DNA of 64,000 nucleotides from Bryum argenteum (lineage: Eukaryota; Streptophyta; Bryopsida; Bryales; Bryaceae), in contig CM073322.1 in NCBI GenBank assembly GCA_037043015.1, forward strand, positions 9,373,601 through 9,437,600, in the 5' to 3' direction. Position 1 is the stretch's first letter. Every line of letters starts with the position of its first letter. This document shows positions 30,437 to 42,891 of the stretch, one piece after another. A model generated the notes under the pieces. The model was not told the origin of the DNA, searched no databases, and was given only the letters and a program-made list of their open reading frames with translations. Position numbers and translations under genes: made by a program.

Positions 30437-33400
30437 AATGCCTCCTCCTCCTCCTCCTCATGTGCTGATGAATTAACAAGTGTCATACAAGAGAATGTGC
30501 CCAAGGAATATCAAGATGCAGGCACGCGCAACAAGCGCTCGTAATCGTCTAAGGCCATGACATTTTGTAATTGGCAAACGAGTTCCCAAGTAGGCTCGGC
30601 CATCCTGTCCACTTTACAAGTAGTTGCCAACCGCGCCCACGACGTCGATGTTGCAACACTCTTTTTCAACAAAAGATACTCGTCCTCGCTAGTGGATGCC
30701 TCAAAAGCGGGATTGCTCAAAATAACACCGGGCTCATTATCATGAGGTAGTTGGAAAGGCAACGGATCCTCACCGCCTTCTTCACTAAACTCACATGAAA
30801 AAGCAGGATGAATACCTGACGGTGTATTCAAACGAACCGCATGTGTACCTCGCACTCCAATACACGATAAGGAAGAGCAATCCAATCAAGCTTCTTGATT
30901 GGCGGGGACGTGTTGATGTTCTTCAACTTCAACCACACACGATCACCCGGACGAAAATCCTCGGCCACCGAAATACGTCGTGTATTTGACGCGTTCTTGA
31001 GTCTCTTGCGCAATGGCCATTGCCATTGTTGCGATTCACTTGATTACGCCCGATCTCAACAAGCTTGCGTCTTTTTCCGCCCGGTCACAACGAAGAACCC
31101 GCCTCCTCGGGTATAGTAATATTCATGACCGAATGATGATAACCGTGAGTCATAAAAATGCGGACATACCTATAGATCGCGACACACGATTATTCAACGC
31201 CATCATCGCGATCGGCAATCGAAAAGCCCAATCTTCTTGCTCAAATGTCGTGAAAATACGAAGATATGTTTCAAGCTCTTGATTCGCCCTCTCTGTTGCA
31301 CCATCTGTCTCCGGATGGAAAGTCATCCGACAACCGACGCGTAATCTTCATCAATCTGCATACTTCATCCAAAGCAGCGGACTAACAAATTGACTACCAC
31401 GATCCGACACAATTGCTGCGGGCAATCCGTGATCTTGAAAAACTTGCTCTAAAAGTTTGTGAGCCACATCAAGTGCACGAATTGTCTTCATAGGCACAAA
31501 GAATGATAGATTTGGACAAACGGTGCATGCACAACCATGATATTTGTGCGATCGCTTGCTTGGTGCCAATCCGGTAATAAAATCAATGGAGAGCTCGGTC
31601 AAATCCGTGCGGAATTGGCAAAGGTTTTAGCAACCCTTGCTTCTCGCTCCCGCCAAATCTTCGATTTTCCACACACGTTGCGATTCATAAATCTCCGAAC
31701 ATCTTGTGTCAACCCAGCCACGTATATTCACGTGCAATCAAGTCACGCGTACCCTCACGACCTGGATGTCCTCGCTAGTGGTGAATCATGAGTAGATTGG
31801 ATCAAACGCGCGTCCGAAGAGGTTCGTGCGCGGAATCCATATTCGTCCACGCCAACGCAATCGATGACCAATCTACGTAACACTCACTAATCGTGATAGG
31901 TAAGCCCCATTCTTTAGGTAGTCGGCGCTCACCATCCATAACCGCCTTTCGCATCTTCCAATAACGATGATTTGTTTGCGGGGCAACATCCCATAATGCA
32001 ATCATCTCTGCGTCAATAAATGGACATATGGGACGCGGGGTCATTATCGACTCAGAAAGCGAGTCTCTTTCTCTCGAATCGCATCACCATCTCGCGATCC
32101 ATGCAGTTAGCGACAACCTTCAAAGCGCCATCATCTCCGTCCAAAAGTCGATGATATCGATTCACGATTCGATCATCATCTGCGTGTTGGGGAAGATCTT
32201 GTTCCCGACGAGAAAGTACATCCGATTGAACTTGATCCTTGCCAGGCTTGTGCACGATCTCAAAGTCAAAATCATTCAACTCGTAGGCCCAACGCATTTG
32301 CCTCTCGCTCAAATGTTGCTTCTTCTGAAAATAAGCCAAATTGCGATGATCTGAACTTACTTCAAAATGTTGGCCAACAAGTAATGTACGCCACTCGCGG
32401 ATGCAATGTACAACTGCTAGCATTTCCTTGTCATGAATCGGATAATTGGACTCCGCTGGACTGTGTTTCTTCGAGAAATAAGCAACCGCATGCCAAAGTC
32501 CGTCCACCTTTTGCATTAAGGTGCCACCAACAGCATAACCAGAGGAATCACATTCAATGGTTGTTTCCAAACCTGGAGTCCATTTAACGAGCACCGATGC
32601 ATGAATTAATGCCTCCTTCAATCGATCAAAGGCATGTTGACATTTCGATGTCCAATGGAAAGGTTGATCTTTCCGCGTTAGTCGAGTAAGAGGTTCTGCA
32701 ATGTTAGAATATCCATCTATGAATTGTCGATAATAATTGCAGAAACCTAAAAATCCACGAACTCCTTTCACTTTTGTTGGCGGCTCCCATTGACGAATTG
32801 CCTCAAGTTTTGCTGGATCAGCCTGCAAACCCCAACCGGTCTTCACCAAATATCCAAGATACTTAATAGTGCCTGCTTCAAACTCGCTCTTATCAAAATC
32901 AAGTTGAAGCCCTGCGTTAGCAAGCTTACGGATGATCCTGAGAACTGCATCACGATGTTCTTTTTGAGTATCACTATAGATCACCACGTCATCAATATAT
33001 GCGGAGCAGCATATATCCAATTCGTCGCGAAGTATCCAATTGATATATCGAAAAGTTCGCGAATGCGCCCGTCAGTCCAAACGGTGTGACCAACCACTCA
33101 TATAAGCCAAAGCGTGTTTTGAACGCCGTCTTCCACTCGTCACCTTCTTTCACACGTATCCGATGAAACGCAGAGATTACATCAACCTTGGAGATATATT
33201 TGGTCAAAGAATGGATCTTAACGTCTCATCAATGCGCGGAATCGGATAGCCGTCCTTCCGACTCATCTCGTTCAATCGCCGATAGTCAACACGAGAATCG
33301 CAATCCTCCGCCAGGTTTCTTCACAAATATGACCGGAGCTGCTGCAGGTGAATTACTTACGCGAATAAATCCATTATCCAACAACTCCGTAAGGGTCTTG

Positions 33401-35512
33401 CGCAAAACTAATAATTGATCCTTGGACATCCGATCAAATGGCGTGGCGGGGATGTCATCATTAGTCTTCCTTCAATAAGATTGATCTCGTGATCAACCCC
33501 TTTCCTATCTTGGGGGCAATGACTTTGCATCTTGTCGATTAAAAACGTTAATAAGCGCATGAGCCGTCAGGAGCATGTTGTGCCGGGTCCCTATACACCT
33601 TCTGTTGTAGTGCCCTCTGGATGTCAACCAAGCTGGCACTAAAAACCTCTACTGGTTCACCGCTTCTCTGCAAAGTTTGAATCACTGATGCACGTATCTC
33701 TTGCATTGGCTCCAACGTAATCGGTCGAGTCTTCACAATCATCTTGAAAGGTTTTCGAATGCAAACCTCTTCTTTAGCAAGAGTCGAACACTTGCATCAT
33801 GTCGCTCCATCCAACCTTTTCCCAAGATTATATCATCTATCCGTCTCCGGAATAACATAGGCAACAATCCTCTCCTCCATACCATCAATATCGGCCATAA
33901 AATTTGCAATTTGGCAAATCATAGGCCGCTTCTTCATTGTCGTAACTTGCTCCAAAGATCTAGGTTGAATAGATGACGCATCCAACCCTCTCCGTCGAAC
34001 AAATTGCTCGAATACGCGATTCTGCAAAGCATTGGCATCCGTAATCACACAAAGCACGAGTAGATATAGTTGAGTTTATTAAAACATCAACATACATACC
34101 ACCCGTGTCTAAGTTCGTCTCCTAGATTCTTCAACTTTGACAACCTCGCCTCACGCCTCCGATCGAGTCTTATGCTTGGAAGCTGCTCGTTTTCCGACTC
34201 TACGTCAGAGTCACAACTCTCCATCTCTTTGACCTCCTCTATCTTGACATTGCTCTTCTTTCTCACTGCGCGCACTATCGAAGTTTTGTCCGCGCTTTCT
34301 TTCTTCTTCTTCTCATTGCCTTCACCTTGCTTGGATGAATAAATCATTTGCACGGTGGCCTCGCTTCAAACATAAAAACAGCGTCCCTCTTGGCGACACC
34401 GTTGTTGTTCCTCCAAAGTCGACGTCTTGAAGCTTGCTTATTTGGACCGTAGGCATCCAATCCATCTCATCTCCATCCGCCATACGCGATTTGATGTCGT
34501 GATCGGAGCTGCACGACCCTTCTGATATTGCAAGCAATCAAGTTGAGAGCCGACCGCCAACAAAGCTTGGACAAACATACCATAATCGATGTACGTCATA
34601 GGTCCAATCATTGCGCGTTGCATCTCTGAGTTGAGAGCACCGCGAAGATATCCTATCTTCACCATATCCGGAACCATGGTAAGTTGACTCTCACCAAGCT
34701 CCTTCTCAAACTTGGGCAAGAATGTTGCGAATGACTCCCTACCCTGCTTCATTGCTTGAAGCCGATTCAATGCCCGGGCTGCTGCATTCGGGTCCATGTA
34801 AACGCTGTCAAGATGTTGAATAAAAGTCGCCGCATTGCAACCACTTTGATTTTGGTAGAAAGATACTACCATCATCTGCGCCTTCGCGTCCATCCTCGAA
34901 AACAAGTATGCGGCTTGATCTTGAGGTGTACCAAGTACAGCTCCATCAATTCGAAGTTTGTTATCTGCTTCGACCTTCCATATCGGGTAGCCCTTGCGAC
35001 TCCCGTCAAACTTTGAAATATCTGGCAATCGCTTGCGCAATGCGACGGCAGTTCCTCCATATTGTTGCTGCATCGATTGCGGCATCATCTGCGATGAAGA
35101 CGGACCTCCTAAACTCGTGAATTGTCCAGCCGCTGGAGCCACCTGCGACTGTTGTGCAACCAACTGCTCGATAGCCAACTTTTCAGCTTGCTGAGAAGCT
35201 TGAAGTTGTGTGCGCAACCTCACGATCTCCTGTTGATAGTCTTCCGCCGTAATTTCTCCTTGCGCCTGCTGCTGCTGCTGCTGCAAGATCTCATCATCGA
35301 TCATCTGGGCGTTCTCCATCTCAAAAAGCAACACCTCTCAATCAACTCTTCAGGCTTCGCAAAGCCTTCAAATGCGTCCCGGTTCTGTGGCTATCTTCAA
35401 TCACTACCACGAGGGGTGGATAAGTTCTTCAATCTAATCAATGTCCTACTTTTGTCGTTTGAAAAGACAAGGGAGGATGAAGCCCTTCAGAAAATCAAGA
35501 GAAGTCTTTGAT

Positions 35513-35748
35513 TATATAAGAGTCTAGCTGTCAAAACAAGCAAAAACTACAAAAGAAATATATTGATCCAAGACTTAGGTTTACAATGAATAAGAGTCCC
35601 TTATATACTAATCTCTTGGCTCAACTGCCGAGGCTATACTTTAGCTCTACTGCCGAGGCTATACTTTAGCTCTACTGCCGAAGTTCTATTTATAAAATTA
35701 ATAGCGAGTGAACATCCGAGCTTATCAACGAGGCCTTGGCCCATGTCA
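35513..35748 (-). repeat. LTR (5' LTR of the gypsy element)
   Basis: Matches the other LTR nearly base for base. It differs mainly by one additional copy of the GGCTATACTTTAGCTCTACT-containing tandem unit and at the inner edge. The outer edge abuts GCCGT. Confidence 0.9.
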
Positions 35749-36237
35749 GCCGTTAGAAGTGGCACATTCTAATAATGCCGAAATTGTAGAATATGTATAC
35801 TATAAGAATCGTTGAATCTGCAATCACATAGAAGTTCTAAGGGCAGTTGCCCATTGGAAGGAATACCCATGTATACCAAACCAACTGTGAAAATAGCGGT
35901 CATGCATTCGATCTCTAAATTCGTTAACGTCCGAGCCTGTCGAATAAATGCTTGCTGGAAGGATGAGTCAAAAGATGGCGGTTGTTGAAGGCGGTTCTTG
36001 AAGAATGTGCAGAGAACGTGGGTGTGGAGCATAAACTGTACAAAATCAGTCAGGCAATTATGGAGAGTGATGCATCTGCAAGCGACATTGTGAGATTGTA
36101 GTCAAAGATTATGACCACTTTCAATGTTAATGTATACCCATATTTGTTTAAATGATGATGTATCCAACATTTGGATTGGGATCTCTGAAATCTACCAGTG
36201 GTATTGATATAAATTTGGAATTGAAAATGATAAGAAT

Positions 36238-39200
36238 GTGCCTAGGATAATTAGGAATAATAAACTAAAGCCGCACTGTTATAACGGTACCCTTACAGAA
36301 ATTATTTCGACTGAAACGCAGGGAAAACAGTCAGATTCAGATGATGCTAATGTCCTGTATCACATCGGCGACGAAGAGAGGCCGATTCCTATTTGCATCG
36401 GGATCGGTAGAGATGATTGGTGTAAAAAAGAAGTAACCCTTTTAGACGAGAAGGGAATGGTGGTGGGGTATGCGTTTGTAGAGTTTTCAAAAGAGTGGCG
36501 ATCTATAAACAATCGAATGTAACTCGGAAAGGAGTATGTGGGAGTTGTCGTATGTGAAGTTCTTTGAAATGCAAACAACATTAACACCTCGTACACTTCA
36601 GGTGGTCTACAAGACGTGTACTTTCGAAGGAGTCGTCCTTTACGATCATGAGCGTATATACAATGAAGGTCTAGATGCACGAGCAGCTCGCCTGGGGGAT
36701 CGTCGAGGAAGTCGGCAGTATTTCTCTGTTCGTAATACTTCATGTCCTCCCAACAAGAAGCGAAAGGATGTTCTCATTGACAAAAAGTCGATTGTAGATA
36801 CATTGACGAAGTCTTCTTTATAGCGAGAATGCATAACGCAGTTTAGCCCAGCTCTTGTTGAGAAATTACGCTACGAATTGCACCACGTAGACAGCAAGTC
36901 AAAAGATAGTATTAAATTGGCGGTTCATAAAAACTTCCACTATATACCAAACACATCAAAGAAAGTATGTGTTATAGAAGGGAAGGTTATCTGCATGGGT
37001 GCATGGCGAATGATCCACGGAGTGTCCAAGACAGATTTCTATAGGTATCGTGCATATGCGGCGAGTGGGCGTCGTGCACAAAATCATGGATTGTCAGGTA
37101 GACGGAAGACTTCGAGAAGCACAGCTCAAGCAGTGCAGACAATGTCAATGATATTGACAAATACAGCTGAGTCGATGCCACACAAGACACGGACTAAAAC
37201 AGCAGGGTTAATGAAAGGTCAGAAGGTGGTTCAAAGAATTCTTCCAACTGGTACAAAGTGGAAGAATATACTACAGGACATTAATAAGGTATGTTTCCAT
37301 AAGTATCATCATTTTCCGAGAATAATGAAGTTGCTAGAAAAATAAGGGTTATGTGAGGTTGCTTATGAAAAAAAGAAAAAGAGAGTGGATTATGTAGGAT
37401 GAATTTAAACTTTCCGATAATTGATTCTATTATAAAATCGTTTGGGTATATTGGGAACATGAGATATAGCACTGAATTAGATGATGTAAGTCGTGGTCAA
37501 TTGGTAGCTTTATCATCGCAGATTTCTCCATGTGGACGAAAATGGTAAGTTCGAATATGAGACATTGATGGATTACAATTCTAAAACAATGGGGACTGTG
37601 TTGCAGATACAAAAAGAATGTGGTCAGAAACCCATATCGCAGTCCAGTTGTAGTAAGATTCGGAAAGAACACTTTTCGGAGTACCGTTAAGCGACGAGGT
37701 GATAATTTTGCGCGGTGTGGGAGGTGTGACGAACTAATCGCATGCTGCGTAATGTCCACGCTCATGGTTCCCCAGGTACAAACATGCGAACCAACTTCTC
37801 ACATTTCACCTTCGGGAACAAGAAGCATCGCGTGCACACTACTATTTTTTAGTCGAGCTTTATCATGCTATCGCCCTGAACAAGTGTTGTGTATTATGCA
37901 TGACAAAGTGGACCATTCAAAAACAGCTTCTCCATGTTTTGCGGCAAAGAACAAAGCTGTGGATGGACTTATGAAGCTTCCGATTTCAGTGACGGGAATG
38001 TTGGCGCACAGACACGGAGACAAGAAATACGCTCACTATGCCTTGGACTTGTATCCAGCAGATAGCAATCAAACAATTGGGTCTATTGCGAAACTACTCC
38101 GCGATCTCGAAAACCCCGCAAAGTCAAAGACAAATGAATCTTTATTTTTGGGTGCAGGTACCACCGAGTTATACGAAGCAATACTCGGAGGTTCAGAGCA
38201 ATGTGTTAAATCCATATTGAAAAAACCTTTCACACCTGCAACTTCGATCCGGTCGTTACCTCCCATCTTACACGTACAGCTTGACAATTGTTGGAAAGAC
38301 AACAAAAGTCGACATATCAAATGCTTTTGGTCACTGCTGGTTGGCAAAGGTATTTTTGAGGAAATTCAAGTATCGTTTTTATTGGTTGGACATACTCATG
38401 ACGATGTTGATGCATCATTTGGACGGTGGAGCATGAAACTACGGGAGAATGATTATCCAACAATTCCCCTCCTGATGAAATCGTACATGGATTTAGATGA
38501 CGAACCGTTTGTACCTGCCCTCATCGAAGAAGTTCCAGATTTTAAATCCTTCATTGATGGATATATAAGCGATGACGAACTCATCGGACATTCCAAGGGG
38601 CGACAATTTCGGTTTTACAGGGATGGTAGTGGATGGCCTCTGATGCAATATAAGCTGCGATGTACTGATGAGAAATGGTGCCCTGCCGAAGGTATCAAGT
38701 TATGGAAAGCAGACCATGAAGGGAAGCCCAAGTTGCCGTCGGGCACCCCACGTGCAGTGTTACCTCGTGGTATGAAGGGGCAAGACGACATTGTGAGAGG
38801 CATTAAAGGCTTCATACAACATTGGAAAACAGTAGGTGATGCAGACAAATCAGGAGAGTATACACGAAAATTTGCTCACGTTGTGGAGTACTGGAGTAGA
38901 GTGAATGAAGCATTGAAAGAACCAGAAATGGAAGCGGTAGATGTACTTTGCATGGGATTTTGGTCACAAACTAGACAATCATTTGAGTTACAAACATTAT
39001 ACAACGCAAATGGTGAGCTGCGTGACGAATTTGCAGAGGACGATCACTATATCGGACCAAGAAGCCTGAAACCAAAACCATCATTTCGGGTAGCCCGAGA
39101 CTGTCGGGCTGGATATCTGTTGCTTGTACGCGCAGCTGTAGACAGTGATGCACCTATATGGCTAGGAGAAGCTCGTTCAGACCCAATACTTACATTCGGT

Positions 39201-39506
39201 GATGTGAATGAGAGGATGATAAAAGTGCAGTGGTACAAGCCTTGCAAACGGCGAGGGAAAGAGTCATGTCCTTATGACAATTGGGACACTGCGGTAAATT
39301 TCAAATGGGAGATTGATGAGACATACGAGGAGCAAATGACTAGTGTCATTTCTATATTAACAGCGTGGATGCCGAAACGAGCAGAAGGATCCACAAGTGT
39401 GACCGTTCCAAAGCGTCACATTCTTCAAGCTTTAGCTAGAATAGCTCTTAGCATCAAAGCGTCCCCAAATGCTCCCGAAGTAGCTAGCTCGTCAGATAGT
39501 GAATAG
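36238..39506 (+). CDS. DUF7869-type transposase-like protein (C-terminal exons)
   Basis: Coding blocks run 36,238-36,522, 36,536-36,823, 36,878 to about 37,289 and 37,620-39,506 (628 codons, longest). The third ends at a good donor (AAG|GTATGT) and the fourth follows TTGCAG near 37,606. The family signature is clear: an upstream helical segment VSKTDFYRYRAYAASGRRAQ, GRCDEL, then CIMHDKVDHSKTASP, VTGMLAHRHGDKKYAHYALD, HVQLDNCWKDNKSRHIKCFW and VSFLLVGHTHDDVDASFGRWS. The DN...KN/KS and GHTHDD.D motifs suggest an RNase-H-like, DDE-type catalytic fold; that function is inference. The tail has a basic segment and an acidic end. Stops after 36,522 and 36,823 and a poorly fitting stretch at 37,760-37,880 leave the exon structure open; it may be partly decayed. 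It is downstream of the palindrome-bearing intron now holding the LTR element. Confidence 0.65.
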
Positions 39507-41600
39507 GCTTATATGAATGGTTACTTATTAGTACGTTTAACGTGAAGACGATCGTACTTGTTAACGTACTACATTATGTATTGAAAAACTCTGCTTATAA
39601 AAAATATATATGTACATGGAAAAACAATAGTTTCATAACTGTTCTCTTTAATGACATTAATTACCATTGAATATTCAATTCCGTCAATTGGTATTTCATG
39701 TTCTATGAATATACTCACACTGTAACATTCAGAGGTAGTACAAAAGATTGGTGTGGAGTATACAATGTATCATACTAACTATAATAAACAAAATTAAATT
39801 TGGACACAAACTACGTTACGATGTTCTTAAAAATGTATGACTTCTCAACCTTATCCGAGATTAGCAGTGAGAACATGGTACAAACCTCAATAGTGTATGA
39901 ATTTATCAAATGATGTGCGTAAAGATCATTGCGTTTATAGTTACGAGTGCCAATAAGTGAAATCAAATAATACATATATTTGTTTATGTGACATTGGTAC
40001 ATGAAGTTAATGCAAAAAATAATCAAAAGTACATTTGTCAAAAGAATATGGTCAGAGAGTGAATGCATAAATAGATATAGCATGAATGTGTTCATTATAT
40101 TGATTGTCGGAACCTGAATTTTGTATATGCCAAATATTGGAAACAACAATAAGCCGAGACTAGAAAAAAAAACTAGATTGTATACGAACTCGCTCTGTAT
40201 ATATTATAAAAATACTGCAGTTTATCTAGGATGGAACGTCACATACATGAAGAAAATAATATCATACCAGAAGACCAATCATGTCACACATTCACAAATT
40301 TCTTAAAGTAGTTATACGATTTACCTCGCTACAAGAGAGCCAGGTTAATAAAAATTTAAAAAAATGTAATAAAGAAATCCATGAGTTTCCTATTTTTGAG
40401 GGAAGCTTGGACTTCACTGTAGAGCATAAGAGCATGATACAACATTGTTAATTTTTTGCAACTCTTTCCAAAGTAACCTCTATCATAAAATAGTGTTACC
40501 AAATTCAAGTATATAAATGTCCAACTTCCGTAACTTCCATAACCTGTGACTACATCTACAAATGAAAACTTGGACGTTGGATTTTGATAGCGGGATTTTT
40601 CCTCCCGAAAACTTCAAAACCTTTACGTACACACAACCAAAATAGTCCCCAATTAAAGGAATAGTCCCAATTAAGCGAATATGGTGTTTTTGATGCTCTG
40701 TCAAGTGATTGTCTTCATGCCGCCGGCATTATTGAAAGTTTCATTAATGATTGCTTGCTGTATCAGAAGGGGATGCGATGCTTTAAGGGTGAAGACCTTC
40801 ATCTGATTCTCTGTATATATGTAACGAGGAGGAGAGTTTGTGTACCTGGATTATCCACTGACATTTTCCAGGCGAAATTTTCAAAATCTTTTATGTTGTA
40901 AATGGTGGGTTTGTTACATAGATACAATTATCATCAAACTTAATATTGAATTCTATTAATTCGTTGAATGCAATGACAGAGGACAAGATCAAACTTTGAA
41001 AGTTGTTCATTGGGCACAGGTGGATATTTACGGGTTATTCATCCATTTCAACGATGGCTGGAACCAGCCATGGTAACTATGGAATGTCCATTGCCTTTGT
41101 TTTACCAAGACTTTGTGAACATTGTGGATTGAAGGATACTTACGATTATTTGAGCCATGCTTGAAACTCTTTTGGTTCCATGTAATTTTATAACTTTGAA
41201 GAGGTATCTAGTACAGTTGCTAATGTAAATTCTAATGTTACACTTTTTAGAATGGGCAAATTTGGTAGGTGGTGACTTTTCGACATTATCATTTACGATT
41301 CGGTACTTGGTTTTGATAAGGTATTAATTTGTGAAGAGAAACGGTACGTCTCTTGGGATGTGAAGGGACACATGGTGAACGAAATCTTAGCTTTTATTTC
41401 CTTTTGTTGGGTTTTATGCATTTGAAAAAAATACATGCATTTGTAGATTGGTTCTTTTTTCTTTTTTTCTTCTTTGAAACTTTTGAGTTTGTTGCTTACA
41501 GGAGGGAAAAGTTGCGACGAGTTAATAAGTAGAAGGTCCTTGAGAGGTAGGCGTAGTCTTGCAAGGCTCACTGAGGATTTTGCTCATACGCGTGCAAAGG
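39507..41600. other. AT-rich DNA after the DUF7869 gene, no gene seen
   Basis: Only short chance frames. I looked for a right terminal repeat of the transposon-like element matching 26.0-26.8 kb and found none. Confidence 0.4.
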
Positions 41601-41609
41601 ACTTCAAAG

Positions 41610-42290
41610 ATGTCGAAACGCGAGGATTGTTTGCATCCTTTTACGGAAAAGTTGTACAAGTCAAGAGATCCACCATACAAAGATCCTACTAAGCCACGAG
41701 CAGCTGATTTCTATGACTCAGAGGTAGACATAGATTGGAAGAATTGTGATAGAGAGCAACCAGATGACACAGAAACCTTTGCTAACAATCCACAATGGCT
41801 CAAAGACCATGATCGTCGTGATTATCGTAATAGACGTATCGAGCAAATCCTCAAACATGTTTGCGTTCGCAACAAAGATGAACCATTTGATATCTACATT
41901 GAACGAGCATATTGCGATGCACATGTTGCACTTAAAGCGCACGGTAAGGGTGAGTACGGAAACAACTACCCCACTCTTTTGGACCGATGGGTGTTCCGAT
42001 TCGTCAAGGGCTTCAAGCTTTTGTCAAGGCTTAACGGTAAGAAATGGGATCCCTACGATGAGAAAATGCTGACGAAGTTGGTAAGAGAAGAGTGCGAGAT
42101 TTTGAGCAAAGAAGATGAGGTATTTGTGGATCCTTACGATAAAACTAGGAAAGTAAAACGTGCATGGGAACCGGTGAAGCCCGACAATTATCCACCGGGT
42201 GGAGGACATGGAATGTGGGATCCACCGGGGCCTTCCAAGACAGACTTGAATCCAACTCTCCACCGGATGTTTCACGACCGATACGAATGA
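41610..42290 (+). CDS. Unrecognised intronless 226-aa protein
   Basis: The start ATG at 41,610 (MSKREDCLHPF) is chosen because the longer upstream reading looks non-coding. The protein is highly charged, rich in Asp, Arg, Lys and Pro. It has a central segment with several aromatic and Cys/His residues (HVCVRNKDEPFDIYIERAYC, DRWVFRFVKGFKLLSRLNG) and a Pro/Gly-rich end (YPPGGGHGMWDPPGPS). No signal peptide or membrane segment. I do not recognise the family. Its GC content (about 45-48%) is well above the flanks, which supports real coding. It could be a host retrogene or part of a mobile element; nothing nearby decides this. Confidence 0.55.
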   Translation: MSKREDCLHPFTEKLYKSRDPPYKDPTKPRAADFYDSEVDIDWKNCDREQPDDTETFANNPQWLKDHDRRDYRNRRIEQILKHVCVRNKDEPFDIYIERAYCDAHVALKAHGKGEYGNNYPTLLDRWVFRFVKGFKLLSRLNGKKWDPYDEKMLTKLVREECEILSKEDEVFVDPYDKTRKVKRAWEPVKPDNYPPGGGHGMWDPPGPSKTDLNPTLHRMFHDRYE

Positions 42291-42836
42291 CAGATAACCA
42301 ATTTCTTACCCAACTTATTTCTCTTTTGCTTAATTGCTAATTGAGGATTTTCTTCTTGAAGAATGTACCTCTTTGAATTAACTATTCAATGTGATCTAAC
42401 ATTTTGATTGCCCTCAAAGTTAGAAGTATGCAGGTAGATGGTGTGCTAAGTGGAGTTTCATTGAAGTTCAAAAATAGAATAAGGTTGTTGCAGAGCTAGG
42501 AGTTGATAAGATTTTACTCAAAGTCTTAGGGCGATGTTGAGGAGGACAACAAATTAATGCATTTACAAGACTTGGTGAATCTAAAGTTTTTGATTGATAA
42601 GCCCTATTACAAATAAGAACATCAATTGTTATGTTCTAAACATGATAAGATAATTTGTATTCAGTCATTGGACGTGTTGTGTGACTTGTTCCAAGCATAA
42701 TGATGTAAAAAAAATGCTTATAAATTCAAATATTCAATTATATATCTTCGTATGAACGTGATATTTTTGATTCACTATGTTGTGTTCTCAATGACTACAT
42801 AAAATGTTGCAACCTACTAAAATGCCATGATATTTA

Positions 42837-42837
<1 letters not shown>

Positions 42838-42888
<51 letters not shown>
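42838..42888. repeat. (TA)n microsatellite
   Basis: About 24 uninterrupted TA units in intergenic DNA. Confidence 0.97.

Positions 42889-42891
<3 letters not shown>

Larger units (their letters stand above)
30228..35748 (-). mobile_element. Ty3/gypsy LTR retrotransposon, broken copy
   Basis: An LTR element on the minus strand, flanked by a 5-bp duplication GCCGT (30,223-30,227 and 35,749-35,753). LTRs are at 30,228-30,436 (3') and about 35,513-35,748 (5'); each starts TG and ends CA. Domain order read on the minus strand is gag (about 35.3-34.4 kb, with a Gln-rich run and coiled-coil-like start), protease region (about 34.1-33.5 kb), reverse transcriptase and RNase H (about 33.4-32.1 kb, including YIDDVVIYS) and integrase (about 32.0-31.0 kb). 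RT before integrase defines Ty3/gypsy. The LTRs are almost identical apart from one extra copy of a tandem of about 27 bp, so the insertion is young. The internal region is nonetheless broken in many places, roughly ten. It lies inside the palindrome-bearing part of the DUF7869 element, so it arrived later. Confidence 0.93.
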
